This document shows positions 52,038 through 64,000 of a DNA stretch of 64,000 nt, piece after piece. Each line of letters begins with the position of its first letter. Position 1 is the stretch's first letter. The notes beneath the pieces were generated by a model. It was not told the DNA's origin. It saw only the letters and a list, made by a program, of their open reading frames with translations, and did not search any database. Position numbers and translations under genes: made by a program. This stretch comes from Acidovorax sp. Leaf191 (GTDB lineage Bacteria; Pseudomonadota; Gammaproteobacteria; Burkholderiales; Burkholderiaceae_C), in assembly GCF_001424425.1 (NCBI RefSeq), contig NZ_LMPT01000019.1, forward strand, positions 328,508-392,507, given 5' to 3'.

Positions 52038-52400
52038 GCCACTGCGGCGGGCACGGCGGCCCGCCGGACAAACGTGCGACGCCCCGGGGGGTGACGGGCT
52101 GCGCGGGCCGAACCTGCCCCTGCCGGTGGACAGCGCGGGCCGCTACAGACTAATCGGCGGCTCGAATGCTGTGCGGGGTCGGGCCCGCCGGGAAAGCCGT
52201 GCGTGCAACCTGCTGATACGTTGCCACACAACAGCGCTGCCTCCATGCGCTGCGTGGCACGGATAATCGGCGGATTCCCAGCAGCGCCCTGCGGTGCTGT
52301 GCCCACCGGCACCCCATCCACATCGTCAGCAGATCAGCGGCAGGCCGCAAGGGCTTGGCCCCACATCGCGCCCACCGCCCACCGCCCATTGCGTCCACCC
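52038..52400. other. 363-base gene-free gap with a GC-rich hairpin
   Basis: No gene. A 7-bp stem (GGCGGGC with GCCCGCC, 52046-52052 and 52059-52065, 6-base loop) lies 9 bases after the EF-hand stop and might terminate transcription, though there is no T run. The motif AATCGGCGG occurs twice (52151-52159 and 52265-52273). No convincing promoter for the following gene was seen. Confidence 0.35.
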
Positions 52401-53867
52401 ATGCCCCAGGCTTTTCGAAACACCTTTCTGACCTTGCGTGACCTGGTCGCCTCGGCAGGCCCGCTGGCCTTCCTGGCGGTGGGACTGTTGGTACTGGCGT
52501 ACTGGTGGCTCAACCCCAACCCGCCCAAGACGGTCACCCTGGCCACCGGCCCTGCGCAAAGCGCGTACGAGGAATTCGGCAAGCGCTACCAGAAGGCGCT
52601 GGCGGCCGACGGCATCGAGGTCGTGCTGCTGCCCAGCGACGGTTCTTCGCACAACCTGCAGTTGCTGCGCGACGGCAAGGCGGACGTGGCGTTTGTGCAG
52701 GGCGGCACGGCCCAGTTGCTGCCCGACGATGCGGACCAGCTCGTGTCGCTGGGCAGCTTGTTCGTGGAACCCGTCTGGCTGTTCTACCGCACCGATGCCG
52801 CCGAGCGCGCCTACAACACCCCCCGGCTCGACAGCCTGCGCCAGTTGCGCGGCTGGCGGGTGAACGTAGGCTCGGACGGCAGTGGCGTGCCCAAGCTGAT
52901 GGAGACGCTGCTGGAGGCCAACAAGGTCGAGCCGGGCACGGTGAAGATGACGCGGCTCGGGCAAACCCCCGCCACCGTGGACTTTTTGGCGGGCAGGCTG
53001 GACGCGCTGGTATTTGCCTCGGCGCCTGAATCGCTGATGGTGCAGATGCTGCTGCAGACCCCGGGCGTGCAGCTGCTCGATTTTGCGCAGCACGAGGCCT
53101 ATGCCCGACGGTTTCCGTTTCTCACGCCCGTGACCCTGCCGCGTGGTGTGGTCGACCTGGCCACCAATGTGCCGACACGCGACGTGCGCCTGGTGGCATC
53201 CACCACCTCGCTGCTGGCCCGCGACGGCACGCACCCTGCGTTGCTCACGCTGTTCGCGCAGAACGCGCAGAAGCTGCACGGAGGCTCCGGCTGGTTCAAC
53301 CGTGCGCGGGAGTTTCCCAACTCGCGCGCGAGCGAGCTGCCCATCGCCAAGGAAGGCGACCGCGCCATGAACGAGCCGGTCCCCATGCTGCAGCGCTATC
53401 TGCCGTTCTGGATCGCCAATCTGATCGACCGCATGTGGCTGGTGATGGGCATCTTGCTGGCCGTGATGCTGCCCCTGTCGCGCGTGGTGCCGCCGCTGTA
53501 CCAGTTCCGCGTGCGGTCGCGCGTGTTCCGCTGGTACGGTCGGCTGCGCGAGATCGAGAACGACATGGAAGCCAGCCGGTCGGACCCTGCCGACCTGCTC
53601 ACGGCCCTGGACGCCCTGGAGGCACAGGCCGAGAAAGTGAGCGTGCCTTTGTCCTATGCGGACGAGCTGTACGCACTGCGCAGCAACATCCACCTGATCC
53701 GCAAGAAACTGCTGCGGCTGCAGGCAGGCGGCCACCCTGCAACCTTGCCAGCATCGGGCGCGCCGGGCGAACCAAGGGAGGCAGGCGTATCGAAGGTGCA
53801 GGACGATGCGAAAGATTCCGCGGGTGCAGCATCCGCAGCGGCCGGGCCAGCACCGCAGCATCCTTGA
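52401..53867 (+). CDS. TAXI-family solute-binding protein with C-terminal TM
   Basis: 488 residues from MPQAFRNTFL. An N-terminal TM or signal anchor (about 22-42, PLAFLAVGLLVLAYWWL) precedes the binding domain (about 48-330: TLATGPAQSAYEEFGKRYQ, DGKADVAFVQGGTAQLL, VGSDGSGVPKLMETLLEAN, given in part, as in TRAP TAXI proteins). A second TM at about 340-365 (LIDRMWLVMGILLAVMLPL) is followed by a cytoplasmic helical tail. It is therefore tethered, unlike free TAXI binding proteins, and no TRAP permease gene is adjacent. Function unclear. Confidence 0.87.
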   Translation: MPQAFRNTFLTLRDLVASAGPLAFLAVGLLVLAYWWLNPNPPKTVTLATGPAQSAYEEFGKRYQKALAADGIEVVLLPSDGSSHNLQLLRDGKADVAFVQGGTAQLLPDDADQLVSLGSLFVEPVWLFYRTDAAERAYNTPRLDSLRQLRGWRVNVGSDGSGVPKLMETLLEANKVEPGTVKMTRLGQTPATVDFLAGRLDALVFASAPESLMVQMLLQTPGVQLLDFAQHEAYARRFPFLTPVTLPRGVVDLATNVPTRDVRLVASTTSLLARDGTHPALLTLFAQNAQKLHGGSGWFNRAREFPNSRASELPIAKEGDRAMNEPVPMLQRYLPFWIANLIDRMWLVMGILLAVMLPLSRVVPPLYQFRVRSRVFRWYGRLREIENDMEASRSDPADLLTALDALEAQAEKVSVPLSYADELYALRSNIHLIRKKLLRLQAGGHPATLPASGAPGEPREAGVSKVQDDAKDSAGAASAAAGPAPQHP

Positions 53868-53890
53868 GCCTTCGGAGCTCTGGCCACCCC

Positions 53891-53953
53891 GGCGCTGAGC
53901 GCGCCATCAGGGCCGGTAGTTCCCCCACCCCCGCGAGGGGGGTGCTCAGCGCC
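53891..53953. terminator. Putative bidirectional terminator between convergent genes
   Basis: A perfect 10-bp inverted repeat, GGCGCTGAGC (53891-53900) with GCTCAGCGCC (53944-53953), surrounds an inner G/C-run hairpin (CCCCC...GGGGG). It overlaps the DUF1631 stop. It lies between two convergent genes; no clear T run, so the terminator role is inferred. Confidence 0.45.
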
Positions 53954-56543
53954 CCTTGGTGGCCGGCTTGCCGCCAGGCGACAGGGGCGCAGACTTGGAC
54001 AGGGGTGCGGACCTGGACAACGGCGCCATTTTGGAGCTGGAGGGCGCGCGGGACGAGGACGACCGGCGGGGATCCCCGCCCGCGTCCGCCCCGGCGGCGT
54101 CCATGCTGCGAGCGCTGGCGGGCTTGGCGGCCGGCGCGGGGATCACCTTGAGGGAACCTTCCGCCGCCAGCTTGTCGCGCATGCGGCGTGTCATGGACTG
54201 CGTGCTGGCATCCGGCGCCGTGAACAGGAACAGCGTGCCGTGCGGGCTGGACCAGGTGAGCTGGGTGCGCACCACGCGGCCGTTGGTCACGAGTTCCACC
54301 CAGGCGCCGATCACAAAGTCGGCATACGGGTCAGGCAATGCGTCGACGGGCGCCTGTGCGCTGTCCTGCGGCGGCTCGGCCGCTTCGGGTGGCGCGGGTT
54401 CTTCCTGTCCAGCCGCGTCGACGGCAGGCGCGGCCTCGGGCACTGGTTCCGGTTCGGGCCTGGCGGCGGGGGCCGCAGGCGCCTTCTCGAACGCTTCCTG
54501 GTGCAAGCCGACCAGCCGCTGCAGCAGCGCGCTCGTCTGCACTGCCGGGTAGCCAATGGTCTTGAGGCCCTTGCGCAGCTTGGCCAAGAGGCCGGGGATG
54601 GAGTCGTTCAGGCGGTCCGGGTCTTGCCGGGTCAGGTCCGGTTGCGAGCTCCACAGCAGCACGGGCACCAGCGCCAGATAGCCACCCGGGTCGTCGTCCT
54701 CGGACTCGGCAGGCTTGAGCACCTGGGCCAGCGCCACCACGTCGGCCCACGGGCCCGCGGCGAAGTCGAGGATGTCGGCAGGCACGTTGCCCACATCGGC
54801 CAGTTTGCGGATGTCGGCGGCGATCTTTTCGGCCAGCATCTCGCGCTGCTCTGCATGCAGCAGCGCTTTCTGCTGCGCCTCCTGGTGCGCCTTGAGTTTT
54901 TTCTCCTGCGTGTCCCAGGCCGACTGCAGGGCCTTCAGGACCGTGTCGAAAGGCCCGGCGTCCTTGATGTCGGACGTGGCCAGGTGATCGACCGCGCCCT
55001 TGACCAGGCGCATGAAGCTGCTGAAGCCCGGCGCCGTCTCGGCCGTGAAAGCCAGGCTACGCTGCGTCAACTCGTCGAGCAGCCGGCGGGCCGGGTGGCT
55101 GCTTTCCGTGAAGAAGCGGCCGTCATGCAGCACCAGTTGCTTGAGCGCGGGCTCCAGCGTCTGCACCGCTTTTTGGACTGGCGGGAGCAGGCGGGCGTCC
55201 TGGGCGATGTTGAACATCATGCGCCCCACGACTTCGGTCGCCACGGCGGTGGACTGGGCGGCCCCGTCCATGGGCATGGTGGCATACACCACGGGCGCCA
55301 CGCCCGGCGGCAGGCGCCAGCCGGAGAGCGGCACGGGCAGCGACCCCGGCTGGCTCATGCTGACCGCTCCGGCGGCACCGCCGCCGGCAAGGCGGCCGAC
55401 CAGGCGCTCCAGCTGCGCCATGTCCTCCATCGCCTCGGCTGCTGCGCCCGCAGGATAGTAGGCGGGGCCCGTGCCGGAGGGCACGCCGGCGCCATGGTGC
55501 ACCGCGTTGGCGGGCATGGCGGGCTGCATCGGCATCGCCCCTGCGGGCACTGCGGCGACAGGCATCGCACCGTAGGCGCGCGGATCGAACGGGTCGCCCC
55601 CCGCCAGCATCTGGCGCAGGATGCCCACCGTCAACAAGGCTTCTTCGGCCGCAGGGACCATGCCGCCCTGCTGGGAGTCGCCGCTCCAGCCGGTGGACGG
55701 GCCCATGGTGCTGCGCCCGTAGCCACCGCTGGACGGGTCGCCCATCGGTGCATTCATGGACTGGCCGTAGCCAGAATAACCACTGCCATACCCTGTGCCC
55801 GGACCGCCATAGCCGGTGCCGTACCCCGTCCCGGCATACCCCGGGCCGGCGCCGCCACCTGCTGCGCCCCGCCCAGCGCCTGCCGGCGTGCCGAGCACGG
55901 CGTAACCCACGGGCTGAACCCCGTGCTCGCGCAGGCTGGCGGCGGTGCGCCGGTATTCTTCGACCAAGAGCTTGCCCAGCAGATCGCGCATGTGCTGCAT
56001 CCACAGCTGGCGCACCTCGGGCGACACCCCGGTGTCCCCCACGACCTGCTGCAGCGCGCGGATATAGCTTTCGGGACGCAACGGGTTGCGTTCCGGTTGA
56101 ACGCTGCGCAGGCCCTGCGCAGAGCTCACCAGGGTGTTGAGCTCGGCCAGCACGGCGTCCGTGGCGTGCAGGGCCGATTGCTGCGCCTTGGACAGCTCGA
56201 CCTGCGCCTGCATCTCGTTCTCATCCATGAGCGAGAGCTCGCCGAAGTCCATGCCGGTATCTTCGGCGGTGCTGCGGCCTTTGCCGATGGACGGGCCCTC
56301 GGCAAAGGTCTCCAGCAGAGCCATGGAATAGCCCTTGACCAGGGCCGCTTCGTGCTGGTTCAGCAGGCGCAGACTGTCACTGACGAGGTTGCGCTGCTGG
56401 ATGTTGCGGACGCTCGACTCTTCCTCGGTCAAGGCTCCCTGGGTCACCTTGACCAGCTGTTGCATCAACGCTTCGCCCCCGCGCACGGCGTTGACGACGC
56501 AGGCACGGAACACGGTTCTCGACTGAGACGCAGGCTGGGACAT
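53946..56543 (-). CDS. DUF1631 family protein
   Basis: 865 residues, probably cytoplasmic (no signal or TM). N-terminal conserved part about 1-215 (VRNIQQRNLVSDSLRLLNQHEAALV, given in part). A Gly/Tyr-rich low-complexity linker at about 215-295 (GTGYGTGYGGPGTGYG) is typical of an unstructured spacer. A second conserved block spans about 295-660 and a C-terminal RNA/DNA- or PilZ-like part (VIGAWVELVTNGRVVRTQL, about 755-790) precedes a basic tail (SKMAPLSRSAPLSKSAPLS). DUF1631 is sometimes wrongly called thymidine phosphorylase. Function unknown. Confidence 0.88.
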   Translation of the reverse strand: MSQPASQSRTVFRACVVNAVRGGEALMQQLVKVTQGALTEEESSVRNIQQRNLVSDSLRLLNQHEAALVKGYSMALLETFAEGPSIGKGRSTAEDTGMDFGELSLMDENEMQAQVELSKAQQSALHATDAVLAELNTLVSSAQGLRSVQPERNPLRPESYIRALQQVVGDTGVSPEVRQLWMQHMRDLLGKLLVEEYRRTAASLREHGVQPVGYAVLGTPAGAGRGAAGGGAGPGYAGTGYGTGYGGPGTGYGSGYSGYGQSMNAPMGDPSSGGYGRSTMGPSTGWSGDSQQGGMVPAAEEALLTVGILRQMLAGGDPFDPRAYGAMPVAAVPAGAMPMQPAMPANAVHHGAGVPSGTGPAYYPAGAAAEAMEDMAQLERLVGRLAGGGAAGAVSMSQPGSLPVPLSGWRLPPGVAPVVYATMPMDGAAQSTAVATEVVGRMMFNIAQDARLLPPVQKAVQTLEPALKQLVLHDGRFFTESSHPARRLLDELTQRSLAFTAETAPGFSSFMRLVKGAVDHLATSDIKDAGPFDTVLKALQSAWDTQEKKLKAHQEAQQKALLHAEQREMLAEKIAADIRKLADVGNVPADILDFAAGPWADVVALAQVLKPAESEDDDPGGYLALVPVLLWSSQPDLTRQDPDRLNDSIPGLLAKLRKGLKTIGYPAVQTSALLQRLVGLHQEAFEKAPAAPAARPEPEPVPEAAPAVDAAGQEEPAPPEAAEPPQDSAQAPVDALPDPYADFVIGAWVELVTNGRVVRTQLTWSSPHGTLFLFTAPDASTQSMTRRMRDKLAAEGSLKVIPAPAAKPASARSMDAAGADAGGDPRRSSSSRAPSSSKMAPLSRSAPLSKSAPLSPGGKPATKGR

Positions 56544-56632
56544 GGTGGGGAAGAATCGGGCGACAGGTTTCCAGATGCAATCCTACTTGACCTGAAAGCT
56601 TATTTCAGGTCTTGGAACCAGCTCCTGATGGC

Positions 56633-58294
<1,662 letters not shown>

Positions 58295-58614
58295 TACATG
58301 GACCTCCGCGAGCACAGCGAGTGAAGGCCGCCGACGGCAGACCGTTGTTTCGACAAAACGTATTGGGACATGGGGTGTCTAACCTGCAAAAGTGAGCAGA
58401 AATTCTGCGTGCAAACCGAGATTATCAGGCCATGCGACAATACGCTTCGTGACGGGCTCCAGTTGCCCGCTGCATCAGCACGCTGCTGGGGACGAAGGAA
58501 GCACCCAAACTTCCGGGCTCCCACTCATGAACCTCATCGGCTTGAGACTGGCTCGGCAACCTCCGGTTGCACGACAGGCCGATACCAGCGCCCCGGATGG
58601 GCGCATTCAACGAC
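58295..58614. other. 320-base gene-free divergent region, ettA/rhlE
   Basis: No gene. It must hold both divergent promoters, but no pair of -35/-10 boxes is convincing. A perfect 6+1+6 palindrome GCAGAAATTCTGC lies at 58396-58408. The helicase gene should have a 5' leader, as often seen for cold-inducible rhlE genes (inference). Confidence 0.4.
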
Positions 58615-60438
<1,824 letters not shown>

Positions 60439-61107
60439 TCCATCCCGTTCAGCGGACGCGGCAGCACCGGCACCCCCTGCGGTGCATGTGCTGCATGCCC
60501 AGGGCCGGCGCGCGCCAGCACTGACCCACCCACGGCTGCACCTTCACGCCGTGGACTTTGCGGCCCTGCCCGCCCTGCCGCCCGTGGATGATGTCTACAT
60601 CACGCTGGGCACCACCATCGCCGCGGCAGGCAGCCAGAGCGCCTTTCGGGCGGTCGACCACGACGCCGTGCTGGCCACGGCCCGCGCCGCGCGCGCGGCC
60701 GGCGCCACACGCTGCGGCGTGGTCACGGCCATGGGTGCCAACCCGCATTCGCGCATCTTCTACAACCGGGTCAAGGGCGAGGTCGAACGCGACCTGCAGG
60801 CCCTGGGTTTCGAGACCCTGGTGATCGCGCGCCCCTCCCTGCTCATCGGCGAGCGGACGGCCCTGCAACAGGCGCCGCGCCATGCGGAATCGTTGTCCAT
60901 CACGCTGTTTCGCTGGCTCGACCCCGTCCTGCCGGCGCGCTACCGTGCCCGCCCGGGCGCGGATGTGGCCCACGCGCTGGTGCATGCCGTACAGTCACTC
61001 CCAGCCGGCCTGCATGTGCTCTCTGGCCACGCGCTGCAACCCATGGGCTGAGCCGCTCCGGCTTTGTGCGGGGTGCACGCATCCTTTGCCCCATCCCGCT
61101 CACCGCC

Positions 61108-62289
61108 ATGCGCCCCAACGACATTCCAGTTCCTCTGGCCACCCTGATGGTGGCCACCTGCAACGTGCTGAACCTGGCCAACCCCGGGCGCATGTTCTAT
61201 GACAACCAGGACCCGTATACCCAGGCCGAGTTCGACCGCAAGCTCACCTGGCTCGGAGACCGGTTTCGCACCCTCAACGCCGATGTGCTGGCAGTGCAGG
61301 AGGTCTGGGACGATGCGGCCTTGAAGGGCGCTATAGGCCGCAGCGGCCTGCGCTATGACTTCGTGGCGGTGCCCGGTGCCGAGAACAACGGGGCAGTCCA
61401 TGGCGGTGGCGCCCAGGGCACGCCGCGCGTAGGCATCGCCACGCGGCTGAAGGTGGACGCCCTGCAGTCGTTCGCAGAGTTTCCGCCAGGTTTCGAGGTC
61501 GATGTGCCTGGCCTGGGCCGGCACTTGCGCTTCGAGCGCCCTCCGCTGGTCGTCACCTTGCACATGAAGCATGGACAGACGCTCAACGTGCTCACCGCCC
61601 ACCTCAAGTCGAAGCGGCCCAAGTTCCTGCAGGATGCGCAAGGCCACCCGCTGGAGGACCGCAGCGACCCCAAGGTGATGGCCCTGGCTTCGCTGCGCTC
61701 GCTGATCATGCGCGGGGCCGAGGCCATGGCGCTGCGCTGCCTGGTGATCGACCTGCTGCACCGCACCAGCGTGCCCCTGGTGGTGTTGGGCGACTTCAAC
61801 GACACGCCCGACAGCGTCACCACGCAACTGATCTGCGCCACCAACGAGATCGCCTACGACCGCGGCGCGCGGGACGTGGCCCTGTTCAATGCCTATGAAC
61901 TGCAAGGAGACGCCGCGCTCAAGAAAGATGTCGCGTACTCGCACATCCACCAGGGCTCGCCCAGCGTGCTGGACCAGATCCTGGTCAGCGAGGAGTTCCT
62001 GCACAACGGCCGCAACAGCATCGGCGACGTGCGCCGGGTCGACTACTTCAACGACCATCTGCACGAAGGGCGTGACCGCTCCCGGTCCGACCACGGCTTT
62101 GTGCGGGCCCTGTTGCGCCTGAGGATGCAGGCAGACGCACGACAAGACACAGCGGCGGCCGGCGGCGTACCGCCCGACAGGCCGCAGGCGCACTCTCCCG
62201 TGCCCCAGGCCACCACAGCAGCATCCTCTGCCGCGGCACCCGGGCCATCCATGCCGCCTCCTCCTTTTGATCCCGTGACGAAGCCATAG
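61108..62289 (+). CDS. Endonuclease/exonuclease/phosphatase (EEP) family protein
   Basis: 393 residues, no signal peptide. EEP fold motifs: TCNVLNLAN at the start, QEVWDD (metal-binding Glu), LTAHLKSKRP, VLGDFNDTPDS (the catalytic Asn/Asp pair) and SDHGFVRALL (Asp-His) near the end of the domain. C-terminus Ala/Pro-rich, ending PPPFDPVTKP. Acts on phosphodiester bonds; nuclease and phosphatase cannot be told apart here. 57 bases after the oxidoreductase gene. Confidence 0.93.
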   Translation: MRPNDIPVPLATLMVATCNVLNLANPGRMFYDNQDPYTQAEFDRKLTWLGDRFRTLNADVLAVQEVWDDAALKGAIGRSGLRYDFVAVPGAENNGAVHGGGAQGTPRVGIATRLKVDALQSFAEFPPGFEVDVPGLGRHLRFERPPLVVTLHMKHGQTLNVLTAHLKSKRPKFLQDAQGHPLEDRSDPKVMALASLRSLIMRGAEAMALRCLVIDLLHRTSVPLVVLGDFNDTPDSVTTQLICATNEIAYDRGARDVALFNAYELQGDAALKKDVAYSHIHQGSPSVLDQILVSEEFLHNGRNSIGDVRRVDYFNDHLHEGRDRSRSDHGFVRALLRLRMQADARQDTAAAGGVPPDRPQAHSPVPQATTAASSAAAPGPSMPPPPFDPVTKP

Positions 62290-62418
62290 GGCGGCCGGGC
62301 ACGACCGAGCTGTCAACCACAGGTTTGCAACGGGATGTACGCTGACACCGGAGCGGGCAGGTGCGCAGGTAACATCGCCGTAACAAAGCCGCCCAGCGGC
62401 CCCACTGGCAAAACCACC

Positions 62419-64000
62419 ATGACCATGCACACCTTCTTTCGGCGCACGCGCGGCGCGGAGCCCCAACCCTTCTCCGCCTGGTCGCCGCAGACGCCCTGGA
62501 AGATCTCTGCCGTTCTGGCGGCGGTGCTGCTGACGGCATGCTCCAGCACGCCGCTGCCGCCCTGGCCTTCCACACCCACAGCGCGGCCCAATGCGCCAGC
62601 CCCGCTGCCCAGCCGCGCTCAGAAAGGCACGGTGGTGCCTGCACCGCTGGGTCAGGCAACGGCGCCCCGGCCAACGCAGCCCCTCGGCCCAAGCCAGGGC
62701 GTGGTGGCGAGCCCGCTGCCGCCGCCCGCTCCGCTGGTGGTGCAGAACGACGGCCCGATGTCGCCACCTTACGGCGCGGCGGTGGCGGCCCAGTTCCCCG
62801 ACCCCGCGGTGGCCTACGCTACGCCGGGGCTTGCCGCAGACCGCAGGGCTTTCACCACGAACGCAGAGCTGGCCCAGTGGCTGCAGTCGCTGGACGACCC
62901 GGCGCAGCGCGGTGCCACCCGCACCCGGTTGCTCAACCTGGGCATGTCGCAGCGCGGCGAACCCATCCTGGGCCTGCTGGCCACACGCGCCCCGGGCACG
63001 TCCCCTGCGCAGCTGGACAACAGCGGCCGCCCCACGGTCGTTCTGATCGGCCAACAGCACGGCGATGAACCCGCAGGGGCCGAAGCATTGCTCGTCATCA
63101 GCCGCGAGCTGACCCAGGGGTTGCTGGAGCCTTTGCTCGACCGCATCAACGTGGTGATTGTTCCCCGCGCCAATCCTGACGGAGCCGCGGCGGGCACACG
63201 GGTCACGGCCAACGGCGTGGACATGAACCGCGACCACCTGCTGCTGAACACCCCCGAGGCACGTGCCCTGGCCGGCGTAGTGAATGAGTACCGCCCCATC
63301 CTGGTGGTGGACGCGCACGAATACACCGTGGCGGGCCGCTATCTGCAGAAGTTCAATGCCATCCAGCGCTACGACACGCTGCTGCAGTACACCACCACGG
63401 CCAACTACCCTGAGTTCCTCACCAAGGCATCGCAGGAGTGGTACCACCAGCCCATGGTGGCCGCACTCAAGGCCCAGGGCCTGACCAGCGACTGGTACTA
63501 CACCACCTCCAACAACCCCGACGACAAGCGCATCTCCATGGGGGGCACGCAACCCGACACGGGCCGCAATGTGAACGGGCTGAAGAACGCGGTGAGCCTG
63601 TTGATCGAAACGCGCGGCGTGGGCATCGGCCGCATGCACATCCAGCGCCGGGTGCATTCGCAGGTCACCGCCATCGCCAGCGCGCTGCGCAGCACGGCCG
63701 AGCGTGCCGCCAACCTGGAGCAGGTGCGTTCCTTCGTGGCGCGCGACATCAGCGCGCAGGCCTGCCGTGATCAGGTCGTGATCGAGGCTGCAGCCACCCC
63801 CACCCAGCGCGAGCTGGAGTTTCTGGACCCCGACACCGGGGCGGTGCGCCCCATCCGCGTCGAGTGGAACTCCTCGCTCACGCTGCGTCCCACCAAGACC
63901 CGCGCCCGGCCTTGCGGCTATTGGCTGTCGGCCAGCTCCACCGCCGCCGTGGAGCGCCTGAAACTGCTGGGACTGCAGGTGATGCGCGTGGCCGAACCTG
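62419..64000 (+). CDS. M14 family zinc carboxypeptidase lipoprotein, 3' end outside window
   Basis: At least 527 residues. Lipobox LLTAC (Cys41) follows a Trp-containing signal region, so it is anchored in the envelope. A Pro-rich linker leads to the M14 domain from about residue 140. Zinc ligands fit GQQHGDEPAGAE (H-x2-E, about 213-216) and VDAHEYTVAG for the second His. The catalytic Glu is in LLIETRGVGIG. The substrate-binding RANPDG and MNRDH stretches are intact. The start could also be the second ATG at 62425. Peptide or peptidoglycan trimming is possible. Confidence 0.92.
   Translation, partial: MTMHTFFRRTRGAEPQPFSAWSPQTPWKISAVLAAVLLTACSSTPLPPWPSTPTARPNAPAPLPSRAQKGTVVPAPLGQATAPRPTQPLGPSQGVVASPLPPPAPLVVQNDGPMSPPYGAAVAAQFPDPAVAYATPGLAADRRAFTTNAELAQWLQSLDDPAQRGATRTRLLNLGMSQRGEPILGLLATRAPGTSPAQLDNSGRPTVVLIGQQHGDEPAGAEALLVISRELTQGLLEPLLDRINVVIVPRANPDGAAAGTRVTANGVDMNRDHLLLNTPEARALAGVVNEYRPILVVDAHEYTVAGRYLQKFNAIQRYDTLLQYTTTANYPEFLTKASQEWYHQPMVAALKAQGLTSDWYYTTSNNPDDKRISMGGTQPDTGRNVNGLKNAVSLLIETRGVGIGRMHIQRRVHSQVTAIASALRSTAERAANLEQVRSFVARDISAQACRDQVVIEAAATPTQRELEFLDPDTGAVRPIRVEWNSSLTLRPTKTRARPCGYWLSASSTAAVERLKLLGLQVMRVAEP

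Noticed and set aside
60940-63657. A minus-strand open frame of about 905 codons opposite the EEP and M14 genes
   Set aside because: The plus strand carries intact EEP and zinc-peptidase motifs; the minus frame is a GC-codon shadow with no recognisable domain.

Overview
The window is high-GC, densely coded chromosomal DNA from a betaproteobacterium, most likely a Comamonadaceae member close to Acidovorax. The clues are the gene orders (leuA-pssA-ilvC-ilvN-ilvB; ECF sigma factor-DUF3619-DUF3106-RDD; DUF3348-DUF802-OmpA-DUF2894), the codon use, and two families of dispersed non-coding repeats that, from memory, resemble ones common in that family. The taxonomic call is inference. No tRNA, rRNA, CRISPR array, insertion sequence or prophage was seen.

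Layout. 1-7304 (minus): end of a penicillin-binding protein gene, then leuA with a leucine-rich leader peptide and attenuator-like hairpin, pssA, ilvC, ilvN and ilvB, which is branched-chain amino-acid synthesis plus phosphatidylserine synthase. 7599-11214 (plus): ECF sigma factor, probable anti-sigma factor (DUF3619), DUF3106, RDD membrane protein, diacylglycerol kinase and a LOG-family hydrolase. 11382-13442 (minus): P-II protein and glutamine-dependent NAD synthetase. 13523-16406: FemAB/GNAT-like enzyme and small unknown genes. 16523-19131 (minus): Mla-type permease, MCE protein and lipoprotein with no ATPase gene. 19333-21432: MerR-type metal regulator diverging from a short CDF-like transporter. 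21464-22341: response regulator and a small coiled-coil protein.

22404-27151 (minus) is a four-gene, fully overlapping cluster (DUF3348, a 893-residue MotA/ExbB-like protein with a long repeat-bearing tail, a MotB/OmpA-like protein with the proton-channel aspartate, DUF2894). Its stator pair resembles ZorA/ZorB of Zorya defence. It is the best candidate in the window for a functionally undescribed system.

27402-31663: YitT-like membrane protein and a CACHE-like/HAMP/PAS/GGDEF/EAL protein. 31899-37549 (plus): copper-handling block (His-rich protein, TolC-like lipoprotein, multicopper oxidase, cupredoxin, DUF411, CusF-like). 37616-38623: P1 peptidase. 38773-44459 (minus): Fur-box-preceded fecI-fecR-TonB receptor-PepSY iron-uptake operon. 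44749-50490 (plus): Csu-type chaperone-usher pilus operon, followed by a lectin and an EF-hand protein. 52401-58294: TAXI-type binding protein, DUF1631 and ettA. 58615-64000 (plus): rhlE-like helicase, an NAD(P)-binding protein whose start lies inside the helicase's glycine-rich tail, an endonuclease/phosphatase-family protein and an M14 carboxypeptidase cut by the window end.

Two repeat families lie across this layout. One, with a GCTAT...ATAGC core, has five copies, three of them within coding sequence (including the signal peptide of the cupredoxin). The other is a hairpin-bearing intergenic repeat of about 127 bp with two near-full copies and one fragment.
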